Numbered from the stretch's first letter, positions 8,275-21,374 are shown. The stretch is DNA of 45,238 nucleotides from Archangiaceae bacterium (GCA_016879935.1 JAACJQ010000266.1:1-45238); one strand, 5' to 3'. The notes: generated by a model from the sequence alone, not told the origin. Program-made: numbers and translations.

Positions 8275-9090
8275 ATGCGCACCTGGCCCGACTCCGCGAA
8301 GCCCTTTCCCGTGGTGCTTCAGCGCAACTCGTTCTCACCGCGGCTCTCGGCCCGGGCTGGAGACGTCTGGCGCGCGATGCAGGACGTGGTGGTCGACCAG
8401 TCGGCGGCGGTGGGGTGGACGCCAGCGCGCTACGAGTCGACGGGCACCATGTTCATCGTGCGCTCGATGACGGTGACGCACGTTCGGGAGCTGCGCTTCG
8501 AAGACCAGCTCGTGGGCCGAACGTGGCCGGTGCGGGCGCGGCGCGACATGCTCTTCACGCGTGAGGTGCGCCTCTTCGCTGCCACCGAGCTCGTCGCTGC
8601 CGCCTCGCAGGAATGGGCGTACCTCTCTCGCGCGCTCGAGCCAATTCGCGCGGGCCCCGACATCTACTCGGCGTTCGTGCGTGAAGAGGGCTTTCCCTCG
8701 GTCGAGCTGCCGCCGCACACGCCCATCGCGGGCCAGCCGATGCACCGCTCCACCTTTCGCACCTGGCACGTGTGGATGGACCCGTTCGGCCACCTCAACC
8801 ACCCGGCCTACGTCGACTTCTGTGACGAAGCGACGAGCCGCGTGCTGGCGAAGGCGGGGCAGCCGGCGCTGCAGCTCTCTCCGCTCGCCGAGGCCGTTCA
8901 CTTTCGCGCGGCCCTCGGCGCCGAAGAAGACGTGACGACCGAGGTGCAGCTGCTCGGAGACGTGGGCGACGACGCGGTGCTGCTCGGCCATCGCATTCTC
9001 ATCGGCGACAAGGTGTGCGCGACGGCGAAGACGGTGCGGCGACTCCTCGGCGTGCCACGTGACGCGTGGCGCGGTGCCTTCGGCGGTTGA
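8275..9090 (+). CDS. Double-hotdog acyl-CoA/acyl-ACP thioesterase
   Basis: 271 residues with two hotdog-fold halves. The first (~15-130) has the segment VRSMTVTHVRELRFEDQLVGRTW, typical of hotdog strand 2-3. The second (~155-271) has HVWMDPFGHLNHPAYVDFCDEA, the helix region of 4-hydroxybenzoyl-CoA thioesterase-like enzymes, where the Asp/His-Asn motif sits near the active site. Such two-domain proteins usually hydrolyse acyl thioesters in the cytoplasm; the chain is unknown. The start is not certain: an in-frame upstream alternative would have to overlap the AraC promoter region. Confidence 0.8.
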   Translation: MRTWPDSAKPFPVVLQRNSFSPRLSARAGDVWRAMQDVVVDQSAAVGWTPARYESTGTMFIVRSMTVTHVRELRFEDQLVGRTWPVRARRDMLFTREVRLFAATELVAAASQEWAYLSRALEPIRAGPDIYSAFVREEGFPSVELPPHTPIAGQPMHRSTFRTWHVWMDPFGHLNHPAYVDFCDEATSRVLAKAGQPALQLSPLAEAVHFRAALGAEEDVTTEVQLLGDVGDDAVLLGHRILIGDKVCATAKTVRRLLGVPRDAWRGAFGG

Positions 9091-9123
9091 GCGAGGTGCT
9101 TTGGGGTGTAACGTCACCGCTCC

Positions 9124-9507
9124 ATGGCCGTGAAGCGCACGCAGACCATCGACGAAGAAGTGCCGCAGACGATGATGAATCGGCTGCCGGCGAGCTTCAA
9201 ACCGCGGCCGCGTCGGGCGCATCAGCTCGAGCAGACGGCCGGCCCGGGGAGCCCCTGCAAACACGAGCTCTCGGCCGACGCGCTCATCATCGGGCGAGGC
9301 AGCGCCGCCGACCTGCGCATCGACAGCGACGACGTCAGCCGCACGCACGCCCAGCTGCTGCGCATCGACGACGAGTACACCATCGAAGACCTCGACAGCC
9401 GCAATGGCGTCTTCTTGAACGGCCTGCAGGTGCACGCGGCCGTGCTGCGCGACGGAGACCAGCTGCAGCTCGGCGACGTCGTCTTCACCTACAACGAGGG
9501 CAGCTGA
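9124..9507 (+). CDS. FHA-domain protein
   Basis: 127 residues. Residues ~45-125 form an FHA domain: LIIGRGSAADLRI (conserved GR), DDVSRTHAQLLRIDD (the S-R-x-H phosphothreonine-contact motif), then DLDSRNGVFLNG (N-G) and DGDQLQLGDVVFTY. FHA domains bind phosphothreonine peptides, so this is probably a small adaptor in Ser/Thr kinase signalling, which is abundant in myxobacteria. The N-terminal ~40 residues are polar and contain a TQT motif (KRTQTIDEE) resembling the phosphorylation sites of small FHA proteins such as OdhI/GarA; that is a resemblance, not evidence. The hydrolase gene starts two bases after the stop, so the two are co-transcribed. Confidence 0.92.
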   Translation: MAVKRTQTIDEEVPQTMMNRLPASFKPRPRRAHQLEQTAGPGSPCKHELSADALIIGRGSAADLRIDSDDVSRTHAQLLRIDDEYTIEDLDSRNGVFLNGLQVHAAVLRDGDQLQLGDVVFTYNEGS

Positions 9508-9509
9508 CG

Positions 9510-10397
9510 ATGGGGTTCTTCGTTCGGTTCTGGGGCGTGCGCGGCAGCATTCCGACGCCTGGCCCACGCACGCGCCGCTACGGCGGCAACACGTCGTGCA
9601 TCGAGATGCGCAGCGACTCCACGGTGCTCATCTTCGACGCGGGCACCGGCCTTCGCGAGCTGGGCGTCTCGCTCATGCGCAACCCGCCGAAAGAGGGCCT
9701 CGACCTGCACCTCTTTCTCTCGCACCCGCACTGGGACCACATTCAGGGCTTCCCCTTCTTCGGGCCCGCGTACCTGAAGAACACGACGCTCACCGTGTAC
9801 GGCAGCGAGAAGAACGAGAACTACCAGCTGCTCTCGGGCCAGATGTCGAACGCGTACTTTCCGGTGGCCTTCAAGGACCTGTCGGCGCGCATCGTGCCCA
9901 AGGCCTTCGTCGACGACGAGGTGCAGGCGGGCGACTTCGTGGTGAAGCGCTTCGAGCAGAAGCACCCGGGCGGCAGCGCCGGCTTTCGGGTGGAGCACGG
10001 TGGCAATGCCTGCGTCTACGCGACCGACAGCGAGCTCGACCTGATGCTGATCGACCCGAATGGGCCGGCGAAGGCTCCGCGCACGCTGCGCCGACTGCCC
10101 ACGCCGCTCGTGACGCCGATGAAGAACGCAGACCTGCTCATCGCCGACGCCCAGTACACCGACGAGGAGTACCCGGCGAAGGTGGGTTGGGGCCACGCGC
10201 GCGCGAACACGGTCGTCGACCTCGCGATTCAGGCGGGCGTGAAGCAGCTCGCGCTGACGCACCACGACCCGATGCAGTCGGACCGCGACGTCGACGCGAA
10301 GGTGCTGACGGCCTCGGAGCGCGCCCGCTCCATCGGTGCCGAGCTCGACGTCTTCGGAGCCAGGGAAGGCGTCACGCTGCGCCTCGACCGCGGTTGA
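9510..10397 (+). CDS. Metallo-beta-lactamase-fold hydrolase (PhnP/cyclic-phosphodiester-like)
   Basis: 295 residues. The ATG at 9510 is chosen because it lies two bases after the FHA stop and starts directly at the family motif GFFVRFWGVRGSIPTPGP; the upstream frame overlaps the FHA gene out of frame. Metal ligands are visible: the HPHWDH motif (HxHxDH), a central DAQYTDEEYP/ATDSELD acidic segment, and LTHHDP near the C-terminus. The WGVRGSxPxPG plus GGNTSC signature is shared with MBL proteins of the PhnP/RNase Z-like branch, many of which are fused to response-regulator receivers. No receiver is present here, but the co-transcribed FHA gene suggests a signalling link. Substrate unknown. Confidence 0.9.
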   Translation: MGFFVRFWGVRGSIPTPGPRTRRYGGNTSCIEMRSDSTVLIFDAGTGLRELGVSLMRNPPKEGLDLHLFLSHPHWDHIQGFPFFGPAYLKNTTLTVYGSEKNENYQLLSGQMSNAYFPVAFKDLSARIVPKAFVDDEVQAGDFVVKRFEQKHPGGSAGFRVEHGGNACVYATDSELDLMLIDPNGPAKAPRTLRRLPTPLVTPMKNADLLIADAQYTDEEYPAKVGWGHARANTVVDLAIQAGVKQLALTHHDPMQSDRDVDAKVLTASERARSIGAELDVFGAREGVTLRLDRG

Positions 10398-10415
10398 CGA
10401 CTTCCGCGAGCACCC

Positions 10416-11057
10416 TCACGAGGCCGACGCTCGAGCAGGAGCGGCCGGCAGGCCCTTCACCAGCAAGTACCCGACGAAGGGCACTTCCCCGACGATGGCG
10501 GTGAGCGCGACGACCTGCGCGAAGACGGCTCCGAGCTCGGGCGCGACGAGGGTTCCCAGCCCATTGAGGCCGTAGCCGACGCCGGCAATCGCGAGCAGCA
10601 CGCCGAAGACCCGCGGAATGGCGCCGTGGCGGAAGACGAGAACGCCGAGCAGCACGCAGTGGAGCGCGAACGTCACCTCCCACACGTGCAGCGCGTCGCC
10701 ATGGAGGTCGAGCAGCGCGAGCGTCGAATCGGCCGGAGCCCGCAGCGCCGCGAGTGACAGCACCACGTTGCCCGCCTGCAGCACCGTCATCGCGAGCCGC
10801 GCGAAGGTCGAGACCAGCGCGAGCGTGCGCCCCACGCCTTCGAACGCCACGAAGAGCAACGCCGTGAGCGCGAGCTCGGTCAGCACCACCAGCAGGTCAC
10901 TCGCGATGCCGAGACGGAACAGGCCCGCGTGCTCGAGGAGGTGCACGGTGCGCACGCCGTCGGCCGTCGACACCACCTGAGACGGCACGAACATCATGCT
11001 GAAGGGACCGAGCACGGTGAGCAGCAGGTACAGCAGGCCAGCGAGGCGCGTTTTCAT
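10416..11057 (-). CDS. DUF4386-family integral membrane protein
   Basis: 213 residues from ATG 11057. The N-terminus MKTRLAGLLYLLLTVLGPFSMMF and later FRLGIASDLLVVLTELALTALLF, VWEVTFALHCVLLGVLVF and IPRVFGVLLAIAGVGYGLN match DUF4386 proteins, which have about six membrane helices and no established activity. The much longer open frame upstream (to 11618) is antisense to the LysR gene and is not protein-like. The gene is divergent from a LysR regulator with an 82-base gap holding an inverted repeat, so regulation by that LysR protein is a reasonable inference. Confidence 0.87.
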   Translation of the reverse strand: MKTRLAGLLYLLLTVLGPFSMMFVPSQVVSTADGVRTVHLLEHAGLFRLGIASDLLVVLTELALTALLFVAFEGVGRTLALVSTFARLAMTVLQAGNVVLSLAALRAPADSTLALLDLHGDALHVWEVTFALHCVLLGVLVFRHGAIPRVFGVLLAIAGVGYGLNGLGTLVAPELGAVFAQVVALTAIVGEVPFVGYLLVKGLPAAPARASAS

Positions 11058-11067
11058 GCCTCCTTTC

Positions 11068-11131
11068 TTCATGCATTCGACGACGATGTCTGCGGCGAGA
11101 AGCGTTGCCCTTCCATGCACTTCTGCATGAA
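11068..11131. promoter_or_regulatory. Candidate LysR operator in the divergent DUF4386/LysR gap
   Basis: The gap between the divergent starts contains TTCATGCA (11068-11075) and its exact reverse complement TGCATGAA (11124-11131). Inside this, ATGCA (11115-11119) and TGCAT (11124-11128) form a second, close inverted repeat with a four-base spacer. Such dyads in divergent LysR gaps are usual binding sites for the regulator. The two nested arms could be an activation and a recognition site. Seen directly; function inferred. Confidence 0.55.
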
Positions 11132-11139
11132 TCTCGGGC

Positions 11140-12105
11140 ATGGACTGGCCGCAGGCAGACTTCGACTGGAACCTCGTGCGGGCGTTCCTCGCGACGGCAG
11201 AGGAGGGCTCGTACTCGGCGGCAGCGAAGGTGCTCAGGCTCGCGCAGCCCACCGTCGGCCGGCAGGTGGCGTTGCTGGAGCAACAGCTGGGCGTGGCCCT
11301 GTTCGAGCGTGCTGGCCGTGGCGTGGCGCTGACGCCGACCGGCCTCGAGCTCGTCGAGCACGTGCGCAGCATGTCGGAGTCGGCGCTCAAGCTGTCGCGC
11401 GTCGCCGCCGGGCAATCGCTCGCGCTCGAAGGCCCCATCATTCTGTCGGCGAGTGAAGTCGACGCGACGGTGCACCTCGCGCCACTCGTGCCGAAGCTGC
11501 GCGCGCTCGTTCCCGGACTCGAGGTCGAGCTCATCGCGTCGAACGAGGCGCAAGACCTCCGGCGCCGTGAAGCCGACATCGCGCTGCGGGGCTTTCGCCC
11601 ATCGGAGCCCGAGCTCATTGCCCGGCGCGTTCGCGACAGCCACGCGTGCCTCTACGCCTCGACGCCCTGGCTCCGCGCCTTCGGCAAGGTGACGAAGCGC
11701 TCGCTCTCGCGCGCCACGTTCATCGGCTTCGACAGGAGCGACACGCTCCGACGTGGGCTCGCGGCGCTCGGGCTCGAGCTCACCGCCGACAACTTCCCCA
11801 TTCTCACGCGCAGCCAGCACACGCAGTGGGCGCTGGTGAAGGCCGGTGCGGGCATCGGCATCATGACGACCGAGGTCGGCGACCACGAACCCGGCGTGCA
11901 GCGCGTGCTGAAGGAGCTCCCGCCCATCACCATTCCCATGTGGCTCGTCACCCATCGCGAGGTGCATACGAGCCGGCGCGTACGGGTCGTCGCCGACTTC
12001 CTCTTCTCGGCCCTCGGCGGAACGCGTGACGACGGCGAGCTGGTGTGGACGTCGTCGGGCCGCGGCAAGGGCAGCGTTCAACGCCGGCGGGCAGAGAAGT
12101 CGTGA
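11140..12105 (+). CDS. LysR-family transcriptional regulator
   Basis: 321 residues. The N-terminal winged HTH is typical: WNLVRAFLATAEEGSYSAAAKVLRLAQPTVGRQVALLEQQLGV read as key blocks FLATAEEGSYSAAA, QPTVGRQV and LFERAGRGVALTPTG. The C-terminal effector domain runs from ~residue 95 to 290 and includes ADIALRGF and the WALVKAGAGIGIMTTEVGD block. The last ~25 residues are basic and look disordered. It probably controls the divergent DUF4386 gene and itself. The ligand cannot be told. Confidence 0.93.
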   Translation: MDWPQADFDWNLVRAFLATAEEGSYSAAAKVLRLAQPTVGRQVALLEQQLGVALFERAGRGVALTPTGLELVEHVRSMSESALKLSRVAAGQSLALEGPIILSASEVDATVHLAPLVPKLRALVPGLEVELIASNEAQDLRRREADIALRGFRPSEPELIARRVRDSHACLYASTPWLRAFGKVTKRSLSRATFIGFDRSDTLRRGLAALGLELTADNFPILTRSQHTQWALVKAGAGIGIMTTEVGDHEPGVQRVLKELPPITIPMWLVTHREVHTSRRVRVVADFLFSALGGTRDDGELVWTSSGRGKGSVQRRRAEKS

Positions 12106-12135
12106 CGCCTCGTCGCGTTGGGCTAAAAACCAGAC

Positions 12136-13476
12136 GTGCCCCGACCTCTGCGTGACCCGGTGAAGAGGACCCTCGCGCCCCGCCGTGAGCCCGTCGCCGA
12201 TGTCGTTCGCCGCACCGATGAACGCCGCGCCCAGGTGTCGCTGCACTTCAAGATTCTCACCGGCTACGTGGTGCTCGCCGCCGCGCTCGTCGGGCTCTTC
12301 GCGCTCGGCGCCGCCTGGGACTGGACGCTGAAGATCATCGCGGCCTCCATCGTGACGCTCGTGCTGGCCATCGTGCTGCCCTCGCTCGTGCTCCGGGTCA
12401 GCCGCGTGCGCGTGTTGTCGGCGACGGCGCTCGAGATCTCCCGCGGAGACCTCAGCCGGCGCGTGAACCTCGAAGCGGGCGGTTTGCGTGACGACATCGA
12501 CGAGCTCGCGGTCGCCATCGCCGACATGCAGGAGAACCTGCGCGAGCTGGTGAGCTCGATTCAGCGCACCGCCGAGTCCGTCGCGTCGTCGGCCTCCGCG
12601 CTCGAGGGCAGTGCCGAGGGCGTCAACGCGCAGGCCACCGAGGTCGGCTCCTCGATGATTCGCATCGCTGCCGGCGCCGAGTCGCAGAAGTCGCTCGTCG
12701 GCAAGGCGAGCACGGCCATCACCGACATGGCGCAGGCGCTCCAGCGCACCGCCGCCACCGCCGAGGAGTCGACGAAGGCTGCCGCCGCCACCAGCGCCTC
12801 GGCCGTCGAAGGCAGCAACGCCGCCACGCTCGCCGGAGAGAAGGTGCGCAAGGTGTTCTCGCGCATCGAGGCCGCCAGCCACGAGGTCTTCAAGTTCGGA
12901 GAGAAGACGCAGGAGATCTCGAAGATCGTCGACGCCATCACCAACGTCGCCCAGCAGACGAACCTCCTCGCGCTCAACGCCACCATCGAGGCCGCGCGCG
13001 CCGGTGAGTACGGCCGTGGCTTCGCCGTCGTCGCCGACGAGGTTCGCAAGCTCGCCGAGAGCGCCGGCAAGAGCGCCGAGCAGATCAGCCTGCTCGCCCG
13101 CAACATCAGCCAGCAGTCGACGCTCGTCGTGAGCGCGATGAAAGAGGGCATCGAAGAGCTCGCCGAGGGCCGAGAAGACCTGACGACCATCGTGCGCTCC
13201 ATGGGGCGCATCTCTGACAGCGCGCGCAACGGCGCCGAGAAGGTGGCCCTCATCAGCGACTTCGCGCGCGAGCAGCAGAAGGGCTCGGAGTCGATGGTCT
13301 CGGCGATGACCGAGATCTCCTCGGTCGCACGCAACAACGCCGAAGCGACCGACGCCGTGAAGCGCGTCATCGAAGAGCAGACCGAGGCCGTGTCGCAGAT
13401 GACGGCCGCCTCGCAAGAGCTCGCGAACCTGTCGGAGGAGATGCAGGTCATCGTTCGCCGCTTCAGGTTGATGTGA
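12136..13476 (+). CDS. Methyl-accepting chemotaxis protein without a periplasmic sensor domain
   Basis: 446 residues from a GTG at 12136. Two membrane helices (~38-60 and ~65-87) are separated by only a few residues, so there is no external ligand-binding domain. A HAMP region follows (~88-140, with [16 protein letters not shown]). The rest is the long signalling coiled coil with the highly conserved hairpin tip [32 protein letters not shown] (key blocks quoted in part only) and [16 protein letters not shown]. The layout resembles DifA of Myxococcus xanthus, which also lacks a periplasmic domain, but no dif-like partner genes are nearby. Its stop overlaps the GTG of the next gene, so the two are coupled. 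Confidence 0.92.
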   Translation: MPRPLRDPVKRTLAPRREPVADVVRRTDERRAQVSLHFKILTGYVVLAAALVGLFALGAAWDWTLKIIAASIVTLVLAIVLPSLVLRVSRVRVLSATALEISRGDLSRRVNLEAGGLRDDIDELAVAIADMQENLRELVSSIQRTAESVASSASALEGSAEGVNAQATEVGSSMIRIAAGAESQKSLVGKASTAITDMAQALQRTAATAEESTKAAAATSASAVEGSNAATLAGEKVRKVFSRIEAASHEVFKFGEKTQEISKIVDAITNVAQQTNLLALNATIEAARAGEYGRGFAVVADEVRKLAESAGKSAEQISLLARNISQQSTLVVSAMKEGIEELAEGREDLTTIVRSMGRISDSARNGAEKVALISDFAREQQKGSESMVSAMTEISSVARNNAEATDAVKRVIEEQTEAVSQMTAASQELANLSEEMQVIVRRFRLM

Positions 13477-14059
13477 ACGCCCGCGAGGAGTTCGCGCGAA
13501 CCCAACGCGCCCGCGAACGCCTCGCCCCCGACGACCCTGCCGACTCGAAGCTCGCCAGACGCGAGGCCGAGCTGCTGCGCGTGCATCGCGACGACTGGCA
13601 GGTGAACGACTTTCGCGACGTCTTCCGTCGCGGAGCGGTCGTCGAAGTCACCCTCGACGCGACCAGCACCCCCTCGAAGCGCCGAAGCCCGTCGTGCCCG
13701 AGCCGCCGCCGCCGAAGCAGCGGCCGGCTCCCACGCCGGTGCCGCGCCGCAGAGACCGCCTCGCGGGCTTGAAGGAGCTCGTCGGTCGGGCGCACTTCGC
13801 CACGTGGGATGGCTACGTCGACGCGAGGGCCATCGCGCGCGGCGAGCAGCTCATCGATGACTGCGCGCGTGCCCTGCAGACGGCGCCTGAAGCGAAACAG
13901 CTGGCCGTGCTGCGCCGCTGCATCGCGGGCTTCAACCGGTTCTCCGACTCGCTGCACACCATCGAGGCCGAAGACATCATGACCACCTTCGACCAGCTGG
14001 TTCGGTACACGACGTACGCGGGCGAAGAAGACCTCGCCGACCGCTGGCGCGACTTCTGA
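13473..14059 (+). pseudogene. Unrecognised gene coupled to the chemotaxis transducer, split by an apparent one-base deletion
   Basis: A GTG at 13473 overlaps the stop of the transducer gene and opens a frame that is protein-like to about 13673 ([16 protein letters not shown]..., then a VVEVTLDATSTP strand). After that the frame turns into an Arg/Ser-rich shadow and stops at 13772. The next frame (open through 13679-14059) becomes protein-like exactly where the first fails, reading EAPKPVVPEPPPPKQRP, then a Pro linker, then RLAGLKELVGRAHF to the end. The switch is at a run of five C (13669-13673). One more C would give a continuous ~195-residue protein with an N-terminal charged domain, Pro-rich linker and helical C-terminal domain. 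It may be a real frameshift, slippage, or a sequence error. Product family unknown. Confidence 0.6.
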
Positions 14060-14140
14060 GCGCGTAGGCCGCGTTTCGACGACCTCGTCGAAGTCACTCG
14101 CGAGGAACACGCGCGTTCTCGCGGACGCCGAGCGACGGAG

Positions 14141-14485
14141 CTACGCCTCGGGGTGACGAACGGAGTCGCGACGGTGTTGCTGCTCGCGGCCCAGGGAGTG
14201 CTCGAGCGCACGGCACAGCTTCTCGGCGGCTCCACCCACCGCGTCCAACACGACGCTCGCGTGGTGCGTGACGGCCTCGGGGTTGCGCCCGGCAATGCGA
14301 ACCTCCATCACGCAGCGCACGTCGTTCTTCGCGTGGCCACGGCCGTCTTCGTCGCTGAGGTGCACCTCGACGCGGCTGATGCGGTCGCTGAAGTGGGAGA
14401 GCGCGCTCGTGACCACGTCTTTGATGGCCTCGCGCCGGTCTTCGTGCCCTGTCAGCGTCGCATCAGTGTTGATTTGAATGATCAT
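14141..14485 (-). CDS. HPF/RaiA-family ribosome hibernation factor
   Basis: 114 residues. It reads as a short HPF (sigma-54 modulation) domain: MIIQINTDATLTGHEDRREAI start, then SHFSDRISRVEVHLSDEDG, DVRCVMEVRIAGRNPEAVTHHA and the helix LDAVGGAAEKLCRALEHSLG. These are the conserved strand and helix blocks of the family, which binds the 30S subunit near the mRNA channel and shuts down or dimerises ribosomes in stationary phase. The long-form C-terminal dimerisation domain is absent. The gene is preceded by a CAGGAG Shine-Dalgarno. A 60-codon frame upstream overlaps its start by ATGA but is not convincing. Confidence 0.88.
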   Translation of the reverse strand: MIIQINTDATLTGHEDRREAIKDVVTSALSHFSDRISRVEVHLSDEDGRGHAKNDVRCVMEVRIAGRNPEAVTHHASVVLDAVGGAAEKLCRALEHSLGREQQHRRDSVRHPEA

Positions 14486-14817
14486 CGGATCTCCTGAAGC
14501 GGGTCCGGATCGATTGACTGCAAGGTCGCGTCCACGAGGGAAAGCCCGGCAATCGTTCGAATCTTCAGGCCTGGCCGCGTCAGGGCGAGGTCGCTGGCTT
14601 CGCGCAAGCGAGGTGCGTGCGCAACTTCAGCGCGAGGCGCCCTTCTCAGCGCCACAACAGCCATACGGCCCCTCCGTCAGCGGCCTGTGGATTTTCCGAA
14701 CAGGAGCACCGACCCATCGAGGCTCCGGCCGAGGGCTGCACCAAACCATTCGCGGCCTCGACATCAGCCTGCCGATGGAGTCCGTCGACGTGGCGCTCAG
14801 CCACGACGAGTGGAGGG
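14486..14817. other. 332-base gap without a supported gene
   Basis: Between the hibernation factor start and the topoisomerase-helicase stop. Short frames cross it on both strands (14478-14843 plus, 14482-14664 minus), but none has recognisable protein sequence. It should hold the promoter of the hibernation factor gene and the transcript end of the topoisomerase-helicase gene. I see no strong hairpin or promoter consensus. Confidence 0.5.
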
Positions 14818-19422
<4,605 letters not shown>

Positions 19423-19470
19423 GTCAGTGCGTCATACACGGTGGGGCTGACATTCACGCGCCGCGCTCGA

Positions 19471-20025
19471 TCAGGAACTCAACTCGCGCAGACGTTCACA
19501 CAGCGCCTTGAACTCGGGGCTGCGCTTCACAAGCGCCTGCATGTCCGCCTTCGCGACGAGCAGAAAGCTGTTCGCGCCCTCCTTGGTCCAGCCTGACTTC
19601 TTGAGGGTGGCGAAGACCTCGTCCTTGGGAATGCGCTCCAGCGGCCGGGCGAGAAACGAGTCGGCGATGCACCACGACTCCATGACGACGGACATGAAGC
19701 GAAGGTCGGCTTCAGTCGTTCCTTTCGGCTTCGTCCACCCGTCACCCTTCCTCTTCCTGACGTGCTCCCAGCGGGTCGAGGCGTTGACCACCTCTTCGGC
19801 ATCGACGACCAGCAGCGCGGCTTCCTCTCGACGAAGCTCAAGGTGGTCTTTGAACTGATTGAAGGCCTCGAGCCGGGAGCCACAGAAGATGAAGCTCGGC
19901 TTCCTGTGGCCGAGCGTTGACGCAAACAGCTTGCTGAACGCTTCACGAGCAACTCGCCTGAGGTCCTCACGCTCGGCCCCCTCGACGTAGATGCGCGCGC
20001 CACGGAGCGCCGGAGGCTTCACCAT
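19471..20025 (-). CDS. DUF4276 protein, Toprim-like, partner of the adjacent ATPase
   Basis: 184 residues. The pattern fits DUF4276: N-terminal RIYVEGAERED with a conserved Glu (15), FIFCGSRLEAFNQFKDHL, ALLVVDAEEVV (acidic residues 75-78), GDGWTKPKGT, SVVMESWCIAD, and a C-terminal GANSFLLVAKADMQAL block. The Glu in the first motif and the D-x-E in the second resemble the metal-binding residues of a Toprim nuclease fold; this is fold-level inference. Its start overlaps the ATPase stop by seven bases, so the two are made together. ATPase plus Toprim pairs (OLD, PARIS) are anti-phage systems, which makes a similar role plausible. Confidence 0.8.
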   Translation of the reverse strand: MVKPPALRGARIYVEGAEREDLRRVAREAFSKLFASTLGHRKPSFIFCGSRLEAFNQFKDHLELRREEAALLVVDAEEVVNASTRWEHVRKRKGDGWTKPKGTTEADLRFMSVVMESWCIADSFLARPLERIPKDEVFATLKKSGWTKEGANSFLLVAKADMQALVKRSPEFKALCERLRELSS

Positions 20026-21239
20026 CGATTTCCTCCGATGGCCCCCGCTGCCCAGATCTCACCGAGCGATTCACCGCGCTTCTGCCATGACGCGATCAGC
20101 TTCGAGTTGACGCGCTCGACGCGAGTGCCGCGCTCATCTCGATCGAACGCGTAGACGCACTCCGGCTGGTCGCTGAACGCACTGACGAGCAGTGACGAGT
20201 GTGTGTTGACGATGATCTGTCGGCGAGTGCTCGCGCTCCTTAAGAGGTCGCCTAGCGAGCGAATGGCGTCTGGGTGCAGGCCCAGTTCTGGCTCATCGAG
20301 GAACAGGGGGCTGTGGCTCTCCTCGTCAAGCAGGATCAAACCAAGCACCAGCCAGTGTAGGGTTCCGTCAGACAACCGAGACGCGGGAGTTCGTCGAGCG
20401 CGGCTCGATTCCATGAAAACGATCTGCGTCGAACCCATGACGAACTCAGCGAGTGCATCGTCGACGTTTGGCATCACAGTCGTGATGTGACGGAGCAACC
20501 GCTCGCGAAAGCCTCTCTGCTGCAACAAGGTGTTGAAGCGAAGTGGCGCGTTCGAGCCGTCCTCAAGCAGGTAACTCTGAACTGTCGCACTTGCGCGAGT
20601 AGACCTGAGAATGTTCGTGCGGCGACCAAAGCCCCATTCGGCAAAGAAGCTCATCGAGGCGAGCGACTCTCGCATGGAGCGCATCACCGATTCATCGGTC
20701 GGGTGGCGGAGCGCGTCGAGCACGGTATTGCTCGCGCCCACTGGTTCCTTCTCAACCCGTCGGCCGAACTTCCGCTGAACGAAGAAGTTGGCGACCGTCG
20801 ATCCCGAGCGCCAGAACAGCTTTTCGTCAGCCGGCTGCCGCGCAAACTCGAGCACTTCGATCAAGAATTCGACATCGGCGTTTCCAGATTGGCCAAAGCC
20901 CAGCTGGTAGGAGAGTTCAACATCTCCTTCGACCACCACCTCCACTTGAGCGGCATTGGCCCAGCCACGGCTATCGCTCCACAGCCAATCCTTCACCTCG
21001 GAACTCGAAGTGAGGAAACCGCGAACGTTGCGCTGCGCTTCCTGCAGAAACCGCGCAGCCTCGAAGAGGTTTGACTTGCCGCTGCCGTTGGCACCAACGA
21101 AGACGTTCAAGTTTCCCAGCTCGACCCCGGGGAAGTCAGGCGCGAACGAGAGAAAACCGCGTGGCGTGAGCTTCTTGATGCGTGGAAACCACGCCTTCTG
21201 CGGCGCGAGGGGATTCTTGCGGGTGCTGCGCTTCGGCAT
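20019..21239 (-). CDS. RecF/AAA_21-type ATPase of a putative defence pair
   Basis: 406 residues from ATG 21239, preceded by a strong Shine-Dalgarno (GGAGGAGG); this start is chosen over the ATG at 21314. Motifs of an ABC/SMC-type ATPase are present: VFVGANGSGKSNLFEA (Walker A, residues 49-57), ASRLSDGTLHWLVLGLIL (signature-like), SPLFLDEPELGLHP (Walker B) and RRQIIVNTHSSLLV (switch His). The middle ~120-290 is specific to the protein. It matches the AAA_21/RloA/OLD-like class that works with a nuclease partner. The downstream gene is that partner. The C-terminus GEIWAAGAIGGNRW is typical of these ATPases. Codon usage looks somewhat less GC-biased than its neighbours, possibly from transfer (impression, not measured). 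Confidence 0.9.
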   Translation of the reverse strand: MPKRSTRKNPLAPQKAWFPRIKKLTPRGFLSFAPDFPGVELGNLNVFVGANGSGKSNLFEAARFLQEAQRNVRGFLTSSSEVKDWLWSDSRGWANAAQVEVVVEGDVELSYQLGFGQSGNADVEFLIEVLEFARQPADEKLFWRSGSTVANFFVQRKFGRRVEKEPVGASNTVLDALRHPTDESVMRSMRESLASMSFFAEWGFGRRTNILRSTRASATVQSYLLEDGSNAPLRFNTLLQQRGFRERLLRHITTVMPNVDDALAEFVMGSTQIVFMESSRARRTPASRLSDGTLHWLVLGLILLDEESHSPLFLDEPELGLHPDAIRSLGDLLRSASTRRQIIVNTHSSLLVSAFSDQPECVYAFDRDERGTRVERVNSKLIASWQKRGESLGEIWAAGAIGGNRW

Positions 21240-21374
21240 CGGCCTCCTCCAGCACACAGAGGGCGCCCAGTGAAGTGCGCCTTCGAGTGTTGGTGGACGA
21301 TAGGTGACCCGCACTGAAACGCACGACCCCTCATTGAGCGACTGATATCCGTCCTGGTCGCCGAGTAGTCACCG

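Noticed and set aside
11058-11618. Upstream extension of the DUF4386 frame to 11618
   Set aside because: This part is antisense to the LysR gene and has shadow composition (Ser/Arg/Ala-rich); the ATG at 11057 starts the real membrane protein.
10897-13416. 839-codon minus-strand frame antisense to LysR and the chemotaxis transducer
   Set aside because: Very Arg/Gly/His-rich and lies opposite two clearly real genes; a typical antisense frame in GC-rich DNA.
14482-14664. 60-codon frame on the minus strand that overlaps the hibernation factor start by ATGA
   Set aside because: The overlap looks tidy, but the sequence is Arg/Ala-rich shadow type with no recognisable feature; such frames are frequent by chance in high-GC DNA.
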